DNA of 64,000 nt from Palaeococcus pacificus DY20341 (GTDB lineage Archaea > Methanobacteriota_B > Thermococci > Thermococcales > Thermococcaceae): the NCBI RefSeq assembly GCF_000725425.1, contig NZ_CP006019.1, positions 248,001-312,000 on the forward strand, written 5' to 3'. Numbering within the stretch: the first letter of the stretch is position 1; each line of letters starts with the position of its first letter. Below, one piece after another: positions 1 through 8,236 of this stretch. The translations under genes were made by a program, and so were the position numbers. Under the pieces are notes generated by a model. The model worked only from the letters and a program-made list of their open reading frames with translations, did not search any database and was not told the origin of the DNA.

Positions 1-2
1 AA

Positions 3-404
3 AGAACTATGATCGTCAACTTCACAATAGCGAGCATTGCAATCATTTTGATAGGCGTCTTCAGAGTTCAGGTGTTTAAGGTTTTCTTAGACGACCCTGC
101 AGTCATAGCGGAAAGTGCAGTGGTTATGAAGTACTTTTTGATATCCGTCCCATTTTTCAACGGTATATTCATGGTGGTTAACAACGTTTTCCAGAGCGCA
201 GGACATACTAAGAAGTCGATGCTTTTGGGAATCCTCAGGCTGTGGGGACTTAGAATACCGTTAAGCTACCTCTTTGGGTACTACATCCTCATGTCCTCTA
301 AAGGGGTCTTCTTAGGTATGGGTTTAAGCAACTTCATAGCGGCTTCTGTGGGCATCCTATGGTTCCTAAAGGGTTCATGGATGAAGAGGATAATTGAACA
401 CTAA
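3..404 (+). CDS. MATE-family efflux transporter, C-terminal fragment
   Basis: The frame is open from the window edge, so the true start lies upstream and only about 133 C-terminal residues are visible. They form four hydrophobic segments separated by short polar loops. The loop reading NNVFQSAGHTKK followed by a leucine-rich helix resembles the second-half repeat of MATE (multi-antimicrobial extrusion) transporters, which export drugs or metabolites using H+ or Na+ gradients. The fragment ends with a basic tail (WMKRIIEH). Substrate cannot be judged. The next gene starts 43 nt downstream in the same direction. Confidence 0.75.
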   Translation, partial: RTMIVNFTIASIAIILIGVFRVQVFKVFLDDPAVIAESAVVMKYFLISVPFFNGIFMVVNNVFQSAGHTKKSMLLGILRLWGLRIPLSYLFGYYILMSSKGVFLGMGLSNFIAASVGILWFLKGSWMKRIIEH

Positions 405-447
405 CGGCATTAGGAGCAAATTTTTTAACTTTGATGTGTAACATATA

Positions 448-1368
448 ATGATGCGCCTGCCAAAAAAGTGGTTTATTATACTAATTATACTCGCTGTTCT
501 GCTTTCAATTGGGTTAGTCCATAAAAGCGAGGATACTCGTAAGAGTGTGCCTTTTGAGAGGGAAGTATCGAGCCTTACGACAGTTGGATATGACCCATTA
601 AATGAAAAAATCAGCATAGTGTCTCTTCTTCGACTGAATAAATCTAATAGAATTCTCAAAACTAGCAGAAAGCCTTCAAATCCAATAAATGAAACAAAGG
701 TGCATTATGAAAAGCCCTTGATTTTTGTGCATGATGTGACTCCCTATTATTTCTCTGAGCTCAAAGAGGTCGTGCAAGTCATCGATCTCTATAACTACTC
801 CTCAAAAACTGTTCTTTTTGTGATTCCCCGTTTTGATCCTCCTCACTATGGCAATAGGTGGGATTTGAGAGAGAATAGGGAGTTCGTTTTATATCTGCGT
901 AGACTTCAAAAGCGAGGTTATAGAATAGAGCTCCACGGCTATGAGCATACTTACCACGAATTCAACTGCTCATATGATGTTGCTAAAGAAAAGCTGAAGA
1001 ATGCCACAGCCCTTATGAGCGAAGTCGGCTTTGATAATTTTGCCTTTTTCTTGCCCCCTGCATGGGCGTTAAATAACGAATCGATAAAAGCAATTAGAGA
1101 ATACAATTTAACCATTGTCATGCCCGACTACTTCATCCTCCCGAATGGAAGCGTTGAGAGGGTTTGGAACCATGAATACACGTGGTACATAGAGAAGGAT
1201 GACGTTGAAATGCGTTTAGCCTTGGCTGAGCGGGATTACTACAATACTTCCCAAAGAGGCGTGCCCTTCTATCTATCCATTCATCTGGGAGTAGTAAATT
1301 ATGGAGGAGGCCTAAAGTTTTTTGAAGAATTCGTTAAATGGGCGAGCTTGTTAGGGGAAACGAGTTAG
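448..1368 (+). CDS. DUF2334 polysaccharide-deacetylase-like protein, membrane anchored
   Basis: A 306-residue protein with one N-terminal hydrophobic segment (about residues 7-24) after a short basic start, so probably a signal anchor facing outside. The remainder resembles the DUF2334 branch of polysaccharide deacetylase / carbohydrate esterase 4 barrels. A HDVTP motif lies near residue 94 and a HGYEHTYHEF motif near residue 163, fitting metal-binding Asp and His residues at strand ends. Members are presumed to act on extracellular glycans or lipid-linked sugars, but the substrate is unknown. The first ATG (448) is followed directly by a second; there is no strong Shine-Dalgarno, so either could be used. 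It sits alone between the MATE fragment and tRNA genes. Confidence 0.75.
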   Translation: MMRLPKKWFIILIILAVLLSIGLVHKSEDTRKSVPFEREVSSLTTVGYDPLNEKISIVSLLRLNKSNRILKTSRKPSNPINETKVHYEKPLIFVHDVTPYYFSELKEVVQVIDLYNYSSKTVLFVIPRFDPPHYGNRWDLRENREFVLYLRRLQKRGYRIELHGYEHTYHEFNCSYDVAKEKLKNATALMSEVGFDNFAFFLPPAWALNNESIKAIREYNLTIVMPDYFILPNGSVERVWNHEYTWYIEKDDVEMRLALAERDYYNTSQRGVPFYLSIHLGVVNYGGGLKFFEEFVKWASLLGETS

Positions 1369-1472
1369 ATAAGTTAAAGGGGCCTTTAAGAGGAACACAC
1401 TAATACATTAAGGGGGTATAAAAGAAGCTTTACTCTGTAATAAAATTTTCGAGAGCTCTTAGAAAATTCTAG

Positions 1473-1547
1473 TGGGCCCGCGGGGCTTCGAACCCCGGAC
1501 CTCCCGCTTATCAGGCGGGCGCTCTGACCAGGCTGAGCCACGGGCCC
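1473..1547 (-). tRNA. tRNA-Ile (GAT anticodon)
   Basis: Read on the minus strand, 75 nt fold as a cloverleaf: 7-bp acceptor GGGCCCG/CGGGCCC, D-stem GCTC/GAGC, anticodon stem CCCGC/GCGGG with loop CTGATAA (anticodon GAT), 5-nt variable region and a T-arm of CGGGG/CCCCG around TTCGAAG. The discriminator base is A. The next bases read CTA, so the CCA end is not encoded and must be added after transcription. It is 10 nt downstream of the tRNA-Glu gene and likely shares its transcript. Confidence 0.95.
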
Positions 1548-1557
1548 GCGAGAATTC

Positions 1558-1635
1558 TGGTGCCCCGGCCGGGATTTGAACCCGGGTCGCGGGATCGAGA
1601 GTCCCGCATGATTGACCGGGCTACACCACCGGGGC
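1558..1635 (-). tRNA. tRNA-Glu (CTC anticodon)
   Basis: On the minus strand the acceptor pairs GCCCCGG with CCGGGGC. The anticodon stem is CGGGA/TCCCG with loop CTCTCGA, giving anticodon CTC, which reads GAG. The discriminator is A and an encoded CCA follows (positions 1560-1558), unlike the neighbouring tRNA-Ile. It is the promoter-proximal gene of the pair. Confidence 0.95.
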
Positions 1636-1661
1636 GCTGTGTCGATATTGCATTGCTGTAG

Positions 1662-1680
1662 TGACTTTATAAATCTTTCG
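1662..1680 (-). promoter_or_regulatory. BRE/TATA promoter for the tRNA-Glu/tRNA-Ile pair
   Basis: On the minus strand CGAAAGATTTATAAAG places a purine-rich BRE next to a near-consensus TATA box. The box ends about 30 nt before the tRNA-Glu 5' end, the expected archaeal TATA-to-start spacing plus a few leader bases. No second promoter is seen between the two tRNAs. Confidence 0.75.
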
Positions 1681-1721
1681 GTAGTTCATACCTTCTGCAT
1701 GAGTTCATCGGTAGTGCTTGC

Positions 1722-1779
1722 TTACATTTTTTTGTCAATTTTTCAGTTTTTAACTTAAAAAATTAACACAAAAATGTAA
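1722..1779. repeat. Nested inverted repeats upstream of glnA
   Basis: Outer arms TTACATTTTT (1722-1731) and AAAAATGTAA (1770-1779) are exact 10-bp complements. Inside them lies a near-perfect palindrome, TTTTTAACTTAAAAA. The element sits about 50 nt upstream of the likely glnA TATA box (1827-1842) and just beyond the divergent tRNA promoter. It could be an operator or AT-rich curved DNA. Confidence 0.5.
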
Positions 1780-1826
1780 ATGACTCCGGGTGAGCTTTTC
1801 TTTTATCAAAATGACAAACTTTTAAT

Positions 1827-1842
1827 GAAAAAGCTTTTATTT
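1827..1842 (+). promoter_or_regulatory. Probable glnA promoter
   Basis: The purine-rich run GAAAAAG is followed by CTTTTATTT, a plausible BRE/TATA pair. It would start transcription near 1865 and give a leader of about 40 nt before the glnA ATG at 1904. No other TATA-like box in the gap fits as well. Confidence 0.45.
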
Positions 1843-1903
1843 CTTAATTCGTTCAACCAATTATTGGTCATGATGAACAAATAACTATTTAATGGTGATA
1901 AAA

Positions 1904-3226
1904 ATGAACGAAGTTAAAAGCATTCAGAGTGAGGATAAAATGCACCCCAAGTTTTTACAGCTAATTTTTGTTGACATAAATGGCGTTCCAAAAGGTATGG
2001 AAGTGCCAATTTCAAGGTATGAGGAAGCGGTCGAGGATGGTATAGCCTTCGATGGCTCATCCATCCCGGGATTTCAGGGTATAGAAGACAGCGACTTAAT
2101 ACTAAAAGCTGATCCCAAGACTTATGCAGAAGTCCCTTGGGAAGGGATAGCGAGAGTTTATGGTTACATTTACAAAGGCGATAAGCCCTATTGGGCTGAT
2201 CCTAGGGGAGTTCTGAAGGCTACGCTCGACGAGCTTGCTAAGGAAGGTTTAACCGCATACATAGGGCCTGAGCCAGAGTTTTACCTCTTTAAGAAGAACG
2301 GTTCATGGGAGCTCAAACTTCCCGATGCTGGCGGTTACTTCGACCTGATACATCTTGACAAAGCAAGGGAAATAAAGAGGGAGATTGCCTACTATATGCC
2401 ATACCTTGGCCTAACTCCTGAGGTGCTCCACCACGAGGTCGGCGCTGGACAGCATGAGATTGACTTCCGCTTTGATGAAGCGCTAAAAACTGCAGACAAC
2501 ATAGTTAGCTTCAAACACATCGTGAAGGCTGTTGCTGAGATGCACTCTTTGTATGCCACGTTTATGCCAAAGCCAATATTTGGAATGCCAGGAAACGGAA
2601 TGCACCTTCACATAAGCCTTTGGAAGGACGGCGAAAACATGTTTGTTGGAGAAGAAGGTCTGAGTGAGTTTGCCCTTCACTTCCTTGGCGGCATATTAAA
2701 GCATGCAAAGGCCCTATCCGCTATAACCAACCCAACCGTGAACTCATATAAGCGCTTAGTCCCAGGATACGAAGCGCCGGTTTACATCTCTTGGGGATAC
2801 AGGAACAGGAGTGCGCTAATTAGAGTGCCTGCCTTTTGGGGTAAGGGTGCAAGAATTGAGTACCGCTGTCCAGACCCAAGCGCAAACCCCTATTTTGCAT
2901 TCGCAGCTATCATAAAGGCGGGAATGGATGGCGTTAAGAGCAAAGAGGAGCCCTTCGCTTACGTCGAGGAAAACGTCTATAAAATGAGCGAGGCAAAAAG
3001 GGAGGAGCGCGGCATAGAAACGCTTCCATCAAACTTAGGGGAAGCATTAGAGGCCTTGAAGAAGGATAAGGTTGTTAGAAGTGCCCTTGGAAAAGCCTAC
3101 GACAATTTCATCGCCTACAAAGAGAAGGAGTGGGAAAGCTATTTGGCGTACATTGAGGAGAATGGGCTGTCAGGGGATACAAAGAAAGTGATAGAGTGGG
3201 AACTCGAGAGGTACTTCCACATCTAA
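1904..3226 (+). CDS. glnA: Glutamine synthetase, type I (GSI-alpha)
   Basis: Makes glutamine from glutamate, ammonia and ATP; a cytosolic dodecamer in the GSI family. The protein is 440 residues, normal for archaeal GSI. Visible hallmarks are the N-terminal beta-grasp with DGSSIPGF, GPEPEFYLF, the ligand-rich GAGQHEIDFRF, NGMHLHISLW and the YRNRSALIRVP active-site strand. The Tyr adenylylation motif of GSI-beta enzymes is absent (IETLPSNL in its place), so adenylylation control is unlikely. An ATG at 1892 is also in frame, but GGTGAT at 1895-1900 is positioned as ribosome-binding site for the ATG at 1904. The 3' end overlaps convergent moaE by 4 nt. Palindromes upstream may mediate nitrogen control. 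Confidence 0.95.
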   Translation: MNEVKSIQSEDKMHPKFLQLIFVDINGVPKGMEVPISRYEEAVEDGIAFDGSSIPGFQGIEDSDLILKADPKTYAEVPWEGIARVYGYIYKGDKPYWADPRGVLKATLDELAKEGLTAYIGPEPEFYLFKKNGSWELKLPDAGGYFDLIHLDKAREIKREIAYYMPYLGLTPEVLHHEVGAGQHEIDFRFDEALKTADNIVSFKHIVKAVAEMHSLYATFMPKPIFGMPGNGMHLHISLWKDGENMFVGEEGLSEFALHFLGGILKHAKALSAITNPTVNSYKRLVPGYEAPVYISWGYRNRSALIRVPAFWGKGARIEYRCPDPSANPYFAFAAIIKAGMDGVKSKEEPFAYVEENVYKMSEAKREERGIETLPSNLGEALEALKKDKVVRSALGKAYDNFIAYKEKEWESYLAYIEENGLSGDTKKVIEWELERYFHI

Positions 3227-3654
3227 GCCTTTTTGACTTTATCCCCTTCTATCCAAAACTCTCCTTCGTCTGTTATTTCCCTCTTCCAAATGGGAACCCT
3301 CTTTTTCACTTCATCTATAGTCCATCTGCATGCATCGAAAGCTTCTCCACGGTGCTTCGCTGCAGCCACGATTAGTATGGTGTTCTCACCTACATCAAGC
3401 TCCCCGTAGCGGTGCCATATGAGCATTTCCTCGATTGGAAACTTCTCTAGAGCTTCTTGCCTTATCCGCTCCATTTCTTCCAGTGCCATCTCTTCATAGG
3501 CTTCATAAATGAGCTTTTTTACCTTTCTCCCATGATTCTCTTCCCTGACTTTTCCTAAGAATATCACAACTCCCCCTGTGAGGTTTGAAGAGGCTTTGCT
3601 AACGGCTTCATTTAAATCAAAGTCATCCGGCTTTTTGAAGAGTTTTACCAACAT
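3223..3654 (-). CDS. moaE: Molybdopterin synthase catalytic subunit MoaE
   Basis: MoaE is the large subunit of molybdopterin synthase, which inserts sulfur from MoaD thiocarboxylate into cyclic pyranopterin monophosphate. The 143-residue length is typical. Recognisable segments are GGVVIFLGKVRE near residue 27, the central AKHRGEAFDACRWTIDEVK helix and VPIWKRE, which carries the conserved Lys near the active site. Thermococcales use the product mainly as tungstopterin in aldehyde oxidoreductases. MobA is encoded 2 kb away (5692), so cofactor genes are loosely clustered. The 3' end overlaps that of glnA by 4 nt. Confidence 0.92.
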   Translation of the reverse strand: MLVKLFKKPDDFDLNEAVSKASSNLTGGVVIFLGKVREENHGRKVKKLIYEAYEEMALEEMERIRQEALEKFPIEEMLIWHRYGELDVGENTILIVAAAKHRGEAFDACRWTIDEVKKRVPIWKREITDEGEFWIEGDKVKKA

Positions 3655-3769
3655 CTTCTCACCCTCTTATGATTGGTATGTGGTATTAAAAACCCTTACG
3701 AATCTGTGGATGAGAAGTAGAAACCTTTAATTATCCGCTTATAATATCTCAAGCTGTGAGGTGATGAGC

Positions 3770-4543
3770 ATGATAGCTTTAATGTCTTTCCTCCTTGTCA
3801 TTCTGTTTTCAATAATAATCGTGAGAATTGGAGCTGTAGCTCTTGAGATGACGGGATTGTCCAGAGATGTCGCGTCTTTTCAAGCCCACTCCGCTTTTTC
3901 AGGTGCTGGATTTACGACATCTGAGTCTGAATATGTGGTTTCTCACCCTGTTAGAAGAAGGATTATAAGGACTCTAATCTTTCTTGGGAGTGCGGGTATA
4001 ACCTCGGCCATTGCAACATTAGTTTTAACCTTCGTTGGCAAGAGTGCGGAGGAAGCTCAGACGACAGTCCTCTTCCTTGCTTTGGGTTTGATAGTGCTTT
4101 TCTTCTTCTCAAGGTCTAAACTGATAGAGCGGATTATGAGAAAAATTATACGAAAAGCGCTATCGCGCTTCACTTCCCTTAAGATATATGACTATCATCA
4201 GCTTCTTGGCTTGAGTAAGGGCTATTCCATAGCGGAAATAATGGTTAAGAAAAAGAGCTGGCTGGCAAATAAAACCCTTGGAGAACTCCAACTTAACAAG
4301 GAGGGTGTTTTGGTCTTGGGAATCTATAGAAGGATCAATGGGAAGGATATCTTCATAGGAGCGCCGGGTAGTGAGACAAAAATACTTCCCAATGATCTTT
4401 TAGTATGCTATGGGCCTGAGGAGGTTATATTCGCCCTCTCAAAGAGAGTTAAAGGTATGGCGGGTAAAATTGAGCATGAAGAAGCAGTTGAAAAGGCCAG
4501 AATTAGAAAGCTACAAGAGGAAATGGAGCTTAGGGGTAGTTAG
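3770..4543 (+). CDS. Membrane protein with TrkH-like pore segment and RCK_C (TrkA-C) domain
   Basis: About 257 residues. The N-terminal half has three hydrophobic helices (about residues 1-27, 70-93 and 100-120). Between the first two lies HSAFSGAGFTTSESE, which resembles the selectivity-filter loop of TrkH/KtrB potassium transporters. The C-terminal half (about 155-245) resembles the RCK_C/TrkA-C ligand-binding fold (GYSIAEIMV, LANKTLGEL, GAPGSETKILPNDLLVCYGP). One pore-like repeat instead of four implies an oligomer if it conducts at all; potassium or cation sensing is inference. The start at 3770 is preferred over GTG 3761/ATG 3764 because GAGGTGA is correctly spaced. A TATA box (CGCTTATAAT) lies near 3736. 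Confidence 0.7.
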   Translation: MIALMSFLLVILFSIIIVRIGAVALEMTGLSRDVASFQAHSAFSGAGFTTSESEYVVSHPVRRRIIRTLIFLGSAGITSAIATLVLTFVGKSAEEAQTTVLFLALGLIVLFFFSRSKLIERIMRKIIRKALSRFTSLKIYDYHQLLGLSKGYSIAEIMVKKKSWLANKTLGELQLNKEGVLVLGIYRRINGKDIFIGAPGSETKILPNDLLVCYGPEEVIFALSKRVKGMAGKIEHEEAVEKARIRKLQEEMELRGS

Positions 4544-4560
4544 CATAGAAGGTGGTAAAA

Positions 4561-5691
4561 TTGAAGGTTGGTTTAATCGTTAACCCCATAGCAGGCATGG
4601 GAGGAAAAGTGGCTTTAAAAGGGACGGATGGGGTTGTTAAAGAAGCCATAAAAAGGGGAGCTAGACCAGTAGCTTTAGATTTGGCAAAGCTCTTCCTTCA
4701 CGAGCTATCTCACTATAATGAGTCAGGTGAGTTTGAATTTGTAACTGGGCCGAAGGAGATGGGAGAGTATGCTCTAAAAGACTTTGGCTTTAAATTTAGG
4801 GTCATTAAACACCGCGAAGTTGGCTACAAGGAGATTTTGGGCATAAAAATCCCCGATACGACGAGTGAGGACACAAAAATTCTTGCAGAGCTCATGGCTG
4901 ATAAGGTTGATATAATCCTCTTTGCTGGCGGTGATGGAACAGCTAGGGACATTTATTTGGCTATCGATAAGAAAAAGCCCATTTTGGGGATCCCAACTGG
5001 AGTTAAGATGTTCTCCGGGGTATTTGCGGCTTCTCCTGAAAATGCTGCGAGGGTTTTAATAGAGTTCGCCAGAGGCGATGCCCAACTCGTGGAGCGCAGC
5101 GTCGTGGACTTAGATGAAAATGCCTACAGACACGATGAGGTTAAGCCAAAGTTCTATGGGGAAGCTTTGACACCCTATGTCGAGCTTTTGGTCCAAGGGG
5201 CAAAAGAACCGAGCAAAACGGATGAGGCCGAAGATATTGAGGCAATAATTGAGGCCATCCATGAAGAGCTTGAAGATGGGATATACTTCTTAGGAGCGGG
5301 TTCGACGATTAAGAGGCTTAAAGATAAGCTGGGCATAGATGGGACGCTCTTAGGCGTTGATATTGTTGAAATAAAGGACGGGGAAGTTAAGCTTTTGGTA
5401 AAGGATGCCCAAGAAAAAGATTTGCTGAAGTTTGTGGATAAACACCCAAAGATAATCGTAACGATTATTGGAGGCCTCAACTTCCTCTTTGGGCGCGGCA
5501 ATCAACAGTTCAGCGCTGAAGTGCTGAAGCACATACCTAAGGAGAACATAATCGTAGTTGCGGCGCCATCGAAGATTGCAGGAGGCATAATTAGAGTTTA
5601 CACGGGCGATAAGGAAGTTGATGAGAAGCTTAGAGGCTACATTAGGGTTAGGGTGTCTCCATGGGCTGAGAGGATGGTTAAGGTGCTCTGA
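4561..5691 (+). CDS. ATP-NAD kinase family protein (COG3199/AcoX-like)
   Basis: A protein of about 376 residues of the diacylglycerol-kinase/NAD-kinase superfamily. It starts with the glycine-rich GLIVNPIAGMGGKVALKG and carries the nucleotide-phosphate motif LFAGGDGTARDI near residue 125. PTGVKMFSG and a GRGNQQFSAEVL segment follow, also typical of COG3199. Catalytic activity is not established for this branch; NAD or another hydroxylated ligand may be phosphorylated. Start is uncertain: GTG 4552 is in frame, but GGTGGT at 4551-4556 would serve TTG 4561, giving a protein beginning M-K-V-G-L-I-V-N. It is followed directly by mobA with no gap. Confidence 0.7.
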   Translation: MKVGLIVNPIAGMGGKVALKGTDGVVKEAIKRGARPVALDLAKLFLHELSHYNESGEFEFVTGPKEMGEYALKDFGFKFRVIKHREVGYKEILGIKIPDTTSEDTKILAELMADKVDIILFAGGDGTARDIYLAIDKKKPILGIPTGVKMFSGVFAASPENAARVLIEFARGDAQLVERSVVDLDENAYRHDEVKPKFYGEALTPYVELLVQGAKEPSKTDEAEDIEAIIEAIHEELEDGIYFLGAGSTIKRLKDKLGIDGTLLGVDIVEIKDGEVKLLVKDAQEKDLLKFVDKHPKIIVTIIGGLNFLFGRGNQQFSAEVLKHIPKENIIVVAAPSKIAGGIIRVYTGDKEVDEKLRGYIRVRVSPWAERMVKVL

Positions 5692-6291
5692 ATGATGGGA
5701 GTTATTTTGGCAGGAGGAAAATCGAAGCGTTTTGGTGAAGATAAGCTCCTTTATAGAGTGGATGGAAAGCCTCTTATCCTGCACACCACTGAGAGACTCT
5801 TAAAGGCTAGGCTTGTGGAGGATGTCCTGATTGTGACGAGTAAGGAGCGGAGGGAAAAATTTGAAGATCTTGGTTTTAGCGTTCTGGTTGATGAGCTATT
5901 AATAGGCCCAATTGGGGGGGTTTATATCTCCCTTAAGGAGGTGGGGGATGCTTTTGTCGTTGCTGGGGATATGCCCCGGATAAATCCTAGTTTTGTTGAT
6001 TTAATAATCGGGACGTTTTATAAAAGCGAATCTCTGGTGTGCGTCCCTGTATGGGAGAACGGCTATATGGAGCCTCTGCATGCGGCTTACTCGAAGGACT
6101 TCGCTGAGGTTTTAAGGAAGGCTATTGAGAGGGAGGAATATTCCCTAAATCAGGCGATCAGGGGTGTAAATTTCTGCGAAATAGAAATTGAAAACCTTCC
6201 CCCAGAATTCGGGGAGAGCCTCTTCAACATAAATAAGAAAAGTGATCTAAAGAGTGCTCAGCTTCTTGGCCAGAATCACGTTCTTTTCTAG
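5692..6291 (+). CDS. mobA: Molybdenum cofactor guanylyltransferase MobA-like
   Basis: MobA couples GTP to molybdopterin/tungstopterin to form the guanine dinucleotide cofactor. The 199-residue protein opens with the nucleotidyltransferase signature LAGGKSKRFGEDK, then VDELLIGPIGG and the metal/GTP motif VAGDMPRINP near residue 95. Length and motif order match MobA. It starts immediately after the stop of the preceding gene (TGA 5689-5691, ATG 5692), implying one transcript. Its last 45 nt overlap the convergent GNAT gene, so both C-termini are read from the same DNA on opposite strands. Confidence 0.85.
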   Translation: MMGVILAGGKSKRFGEDKLLYRVDGKPLILHTTERLLKARLVEDVLIVTSKERREKFEDLGFSVLVDELLIGPIGGVYISLKEVGDAFVVAGDMPRINPSFVDLIIGTFYKSESLVCVPVWENGYMEPLHAAYSKDFAEVLRKAIEREEYSLNQAIRGVNFCEIEIENLPPEFGESLFNINKKSDLKSAQLLGQNHVLF

Positions 6292-7161
6292 AGGGGTTGC
6301 TCCAAGGTCTTCAACGTCTTTATGGTGCTCTGCAGGGACGATTGTCTTTAAGACTTTGAATCCGAGCGTGTTTGCCCTGTTTCCGGCTAATATAAGTGCG
6401 TCTCTTAAGTTTTTGCCCCAAAAGTACAGCGTGGCGGTCTTCGCATCAAAAAAGCTCCCTTCGAGTACGTAGTAGCCTTCACCTATGTGCCCGCTCTCGA
6501 AGTGAACGCGGTCATCTATCCCTGCGATTCTATCTTTGAAGGCCGTGAACCAGTGGTGGTATGCGCTTTGGAACTTTCCAAGCAGCAGTTCTTTTTCCTT
6601 TATTTCCCTCCAAGTGAACTCTCTAAGCTCTGGCTGAGCATCTCTTTTTGGGAATTTCGAGAGGTCAAAAGCGTAGAGCACTCCCGTGTGGATTACCTCA
6701 TTAATGCCGAGCTTTGAGTAAAATCCGAGGGCGCTTTTATCGGGTGTAACCGTCAGCAGCTGGCATTTCTTCTCTTTTGCAAGTTTTTCTGCAAACTCTA
6801 CAATCGCTCTCCCCACTCCTTTCCCTCTAAACTCTTTGTGCACTTCAATAACGTCCAGGTGGGCTATCCTCGTTATTTTGCCGTTTACGTTTTCTTCACT
6901 TATTAAGAGCTCTGCGTTCCCCACTATTTTCCCATTAAGTTCTGCCACAAGTGAAATTTGCTTTTCAAGGAGGAGAATGTTCAGGTGGGCGGCACAGCTT
7001 TCAACGCTCATCCAGGGACCGCCGTGCCTGTAGCGCTCCCAAATCGTCAGCTCCTCATAGGGAGCCTCACTCCCATCTATGCGGCGCCACTTCTCCACGC
7101 CCGAGCAGTGGACGGCTGTGATATCACTTACATCTTCGAGTTTTGCCATCCTTATTTTCAT
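6247..7161 (-). CDS. GNAT-family N-acetyltransferase with C-terminal extension
   Basis: About 304 residues. The N-terminal half is a GNAT fold, with HLDVIEVHKEFRGKGVGRAI providing the acetyl-CoA pyrophosphate loop (R-G-K-G-V-G) and the ALGFYSKLG helix. The C-terminal half (about 160-304) looks like a second, degenerate GNAT-like domain (FWGKNLRDALILAGNRA, then EDLGATPLEKNV). The acceptor is unknown. GGTGAT just upstream fixes ATG at 7161 rather than the TTG (7173) or GTG (7170) further out. The 3' end overlaps mobA by 45 nt. Confidence 0.8.
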   Translation of the reverse strand: MKIRMAKLEDVSDITAVHCSGVEKWRRIDGSEAPYEELTIWERYRHGGPWMSVESCAAHLNILLLEKQISLVAELNGKIVGNAELLISEENVNGKITRIAHLDVIEVHKEFRGKGVGRAIVEFAEKLAKEKKCQLLTVTPDKSALGFYSKLGINEVIHTGVLYAFDLSKFPKRDAQPELREFTWREIKEKELLLGKFQSAYHHWFTAFKDRIAGIDDRVHFESGHIGEGYYVLEGSFFDAKTATLYFWGKNLRDALILAGNRANTLGFKVLKTIVPAEHHKDVEDLGATPLEKNVILAKKLSTL

Positions 7162-7191
7162 AAAAATCACCAAAAGAGGAGGGAATAAAAA

Positions 7192-8151
7192 TCAGAACTC
7201 TGCTTCTCCCAAGAGCTGCACCAAATCTAATAGCCTTGGATCCTTTATCTTTCCTAGAGCTTTTTTGGCTTCTTCTGCGTCAATCTTGCCGTCTTTAAAC
7301 AGTGCTATTGCTTTGACGCCGTCAAAAAACTCTCTCAGATCTTCAAAGGCATTTGAGAACATGTCCATATTTTCGTAGATTACATCGAACTTATCCTCCA
7401 GCATGAGCTGCCAGATGACGTCTATCAGCGCGTCGAAGGTTATGTCAAGGTACTCTCCTTCTCTGGCCTCAAGCATTGCGTAGAGGCACTCCTGTAAAGC
7501 CGCATCGTAATTTTCCTCATCCTCAAATATCTCCTCAAAGACCAGGTGCACCTGCGCCATCAGCGTTGGTTTGTCCTTTATCCTTGGTAAAAGCTTCGCT
7601 ATATCAGCTTTGGCCTCGCTGACTTCACCGCTCTCAAACTTGAGGTAGGCCAGGTATATGAGTGCGTGCATATAGTCTTCCTCTTTTCCAAGCTCCTCAA
7701 AGGCTTTGGCGGCTTTTTCCATGAGCTCTTTGGCTTTGTCATACTCGGCGAGCTCTTCATGAGCTAGGGCCATGCTGTAGTAGACCTTTGCAATGTTCTC
7801 CTTGTTGCCTTTAGCTGTCTCTTCCTCCAAAAGCTCCCTGAAAAGCCCCAAAGCCTTCTCAATTTCCCCTGTTAAGGCATATAAATCAGCTAAGTGGAAC
7901 TTGGCCTCGAAGGTGTCTTCACTAAATGCAAGCTCTTCAAACTCACTTATCTTATTTACACCCAAAAACTCCTGATAGATGTATGCTATAAGTTTGTAAA
8001 GCTCGTGGTGCTTTTTCTCTTTGGCTAACTCTTCAGCCTTCTTTAAAACTTCTTTAAGCTCTTCATCTTCGAGCTCGTCTGCCTTGTAGTAGAGAAGCTC
8101 CGCAACTTTTTCTGCATCTTTCATTTCCAAAGCTTTCATAATTTCCTCCAT
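7192..8151 (-). CDS. TPR-like alpha-helical repeat protein
   Basis: A 319-residue acidic, almost entirely helical protein. Degenerate 34-residue TPR-type repeats are visible, for example AKVYYSMALAHEELAEYDKA and ALIYLAYLKFESGEVSEA. No catalytic motif or signal is seen. TPR proteins are normally protein-interaction scaffolds; no partner is indicated here. Two starts are plausible: ATG 8151 (weak GAGGG upstream) or ATG 8139, which has GGAGGAA upstream. It is transcribed away from rnz through an 85-nt divergent promoter region and lies 30 nt before the GNAT gene, so the two may be co-transcribed. Confidence 0.75.
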   Translation of the reverse strand: MEEIMKALEMKDAEKVAELLYYKADELEDEELKEVLKKAEELAKEKKHHELYKLIAYIYQEFLGVNKISEFEELAFSEDTFEAKFHLADLYALTGEIEKALGLFRELLEEETAKGNKENIAKVYYSMALAHEELAEYDKAKELMEKAAKAFEELGKEEDYMHALIYLAYLKFESGEVSEAKADIAKLLPRIKDKPTLMAQVHLVFEEIFEDEENYDAALQECLYAMLEAREGEYLDITFDALIDVIWQLMLEDKFDVIYENMDMFSNAFEDLREFFDGVKAIALFKDGKIDAEEAKKALGKIKDPRLLDLVQLLGEAEF

Positions 8152-8236
8152 CTCAATCCCTCATACATAGTTGAGCCTTTGAATATTTAACCTTTGAGAT
8201 GGATAGCCTTTTTAACTCTCTCTCCTATCTTTAATC

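Noticed and set aside
1410-1425. Strong TATA-like GGGGGTATAAAAG pointing at the tRNA 3' ends
   Set aside because: It would drive only antisense RNA through the tRNA genes; no gene or conserved element follows, so no feature is called.
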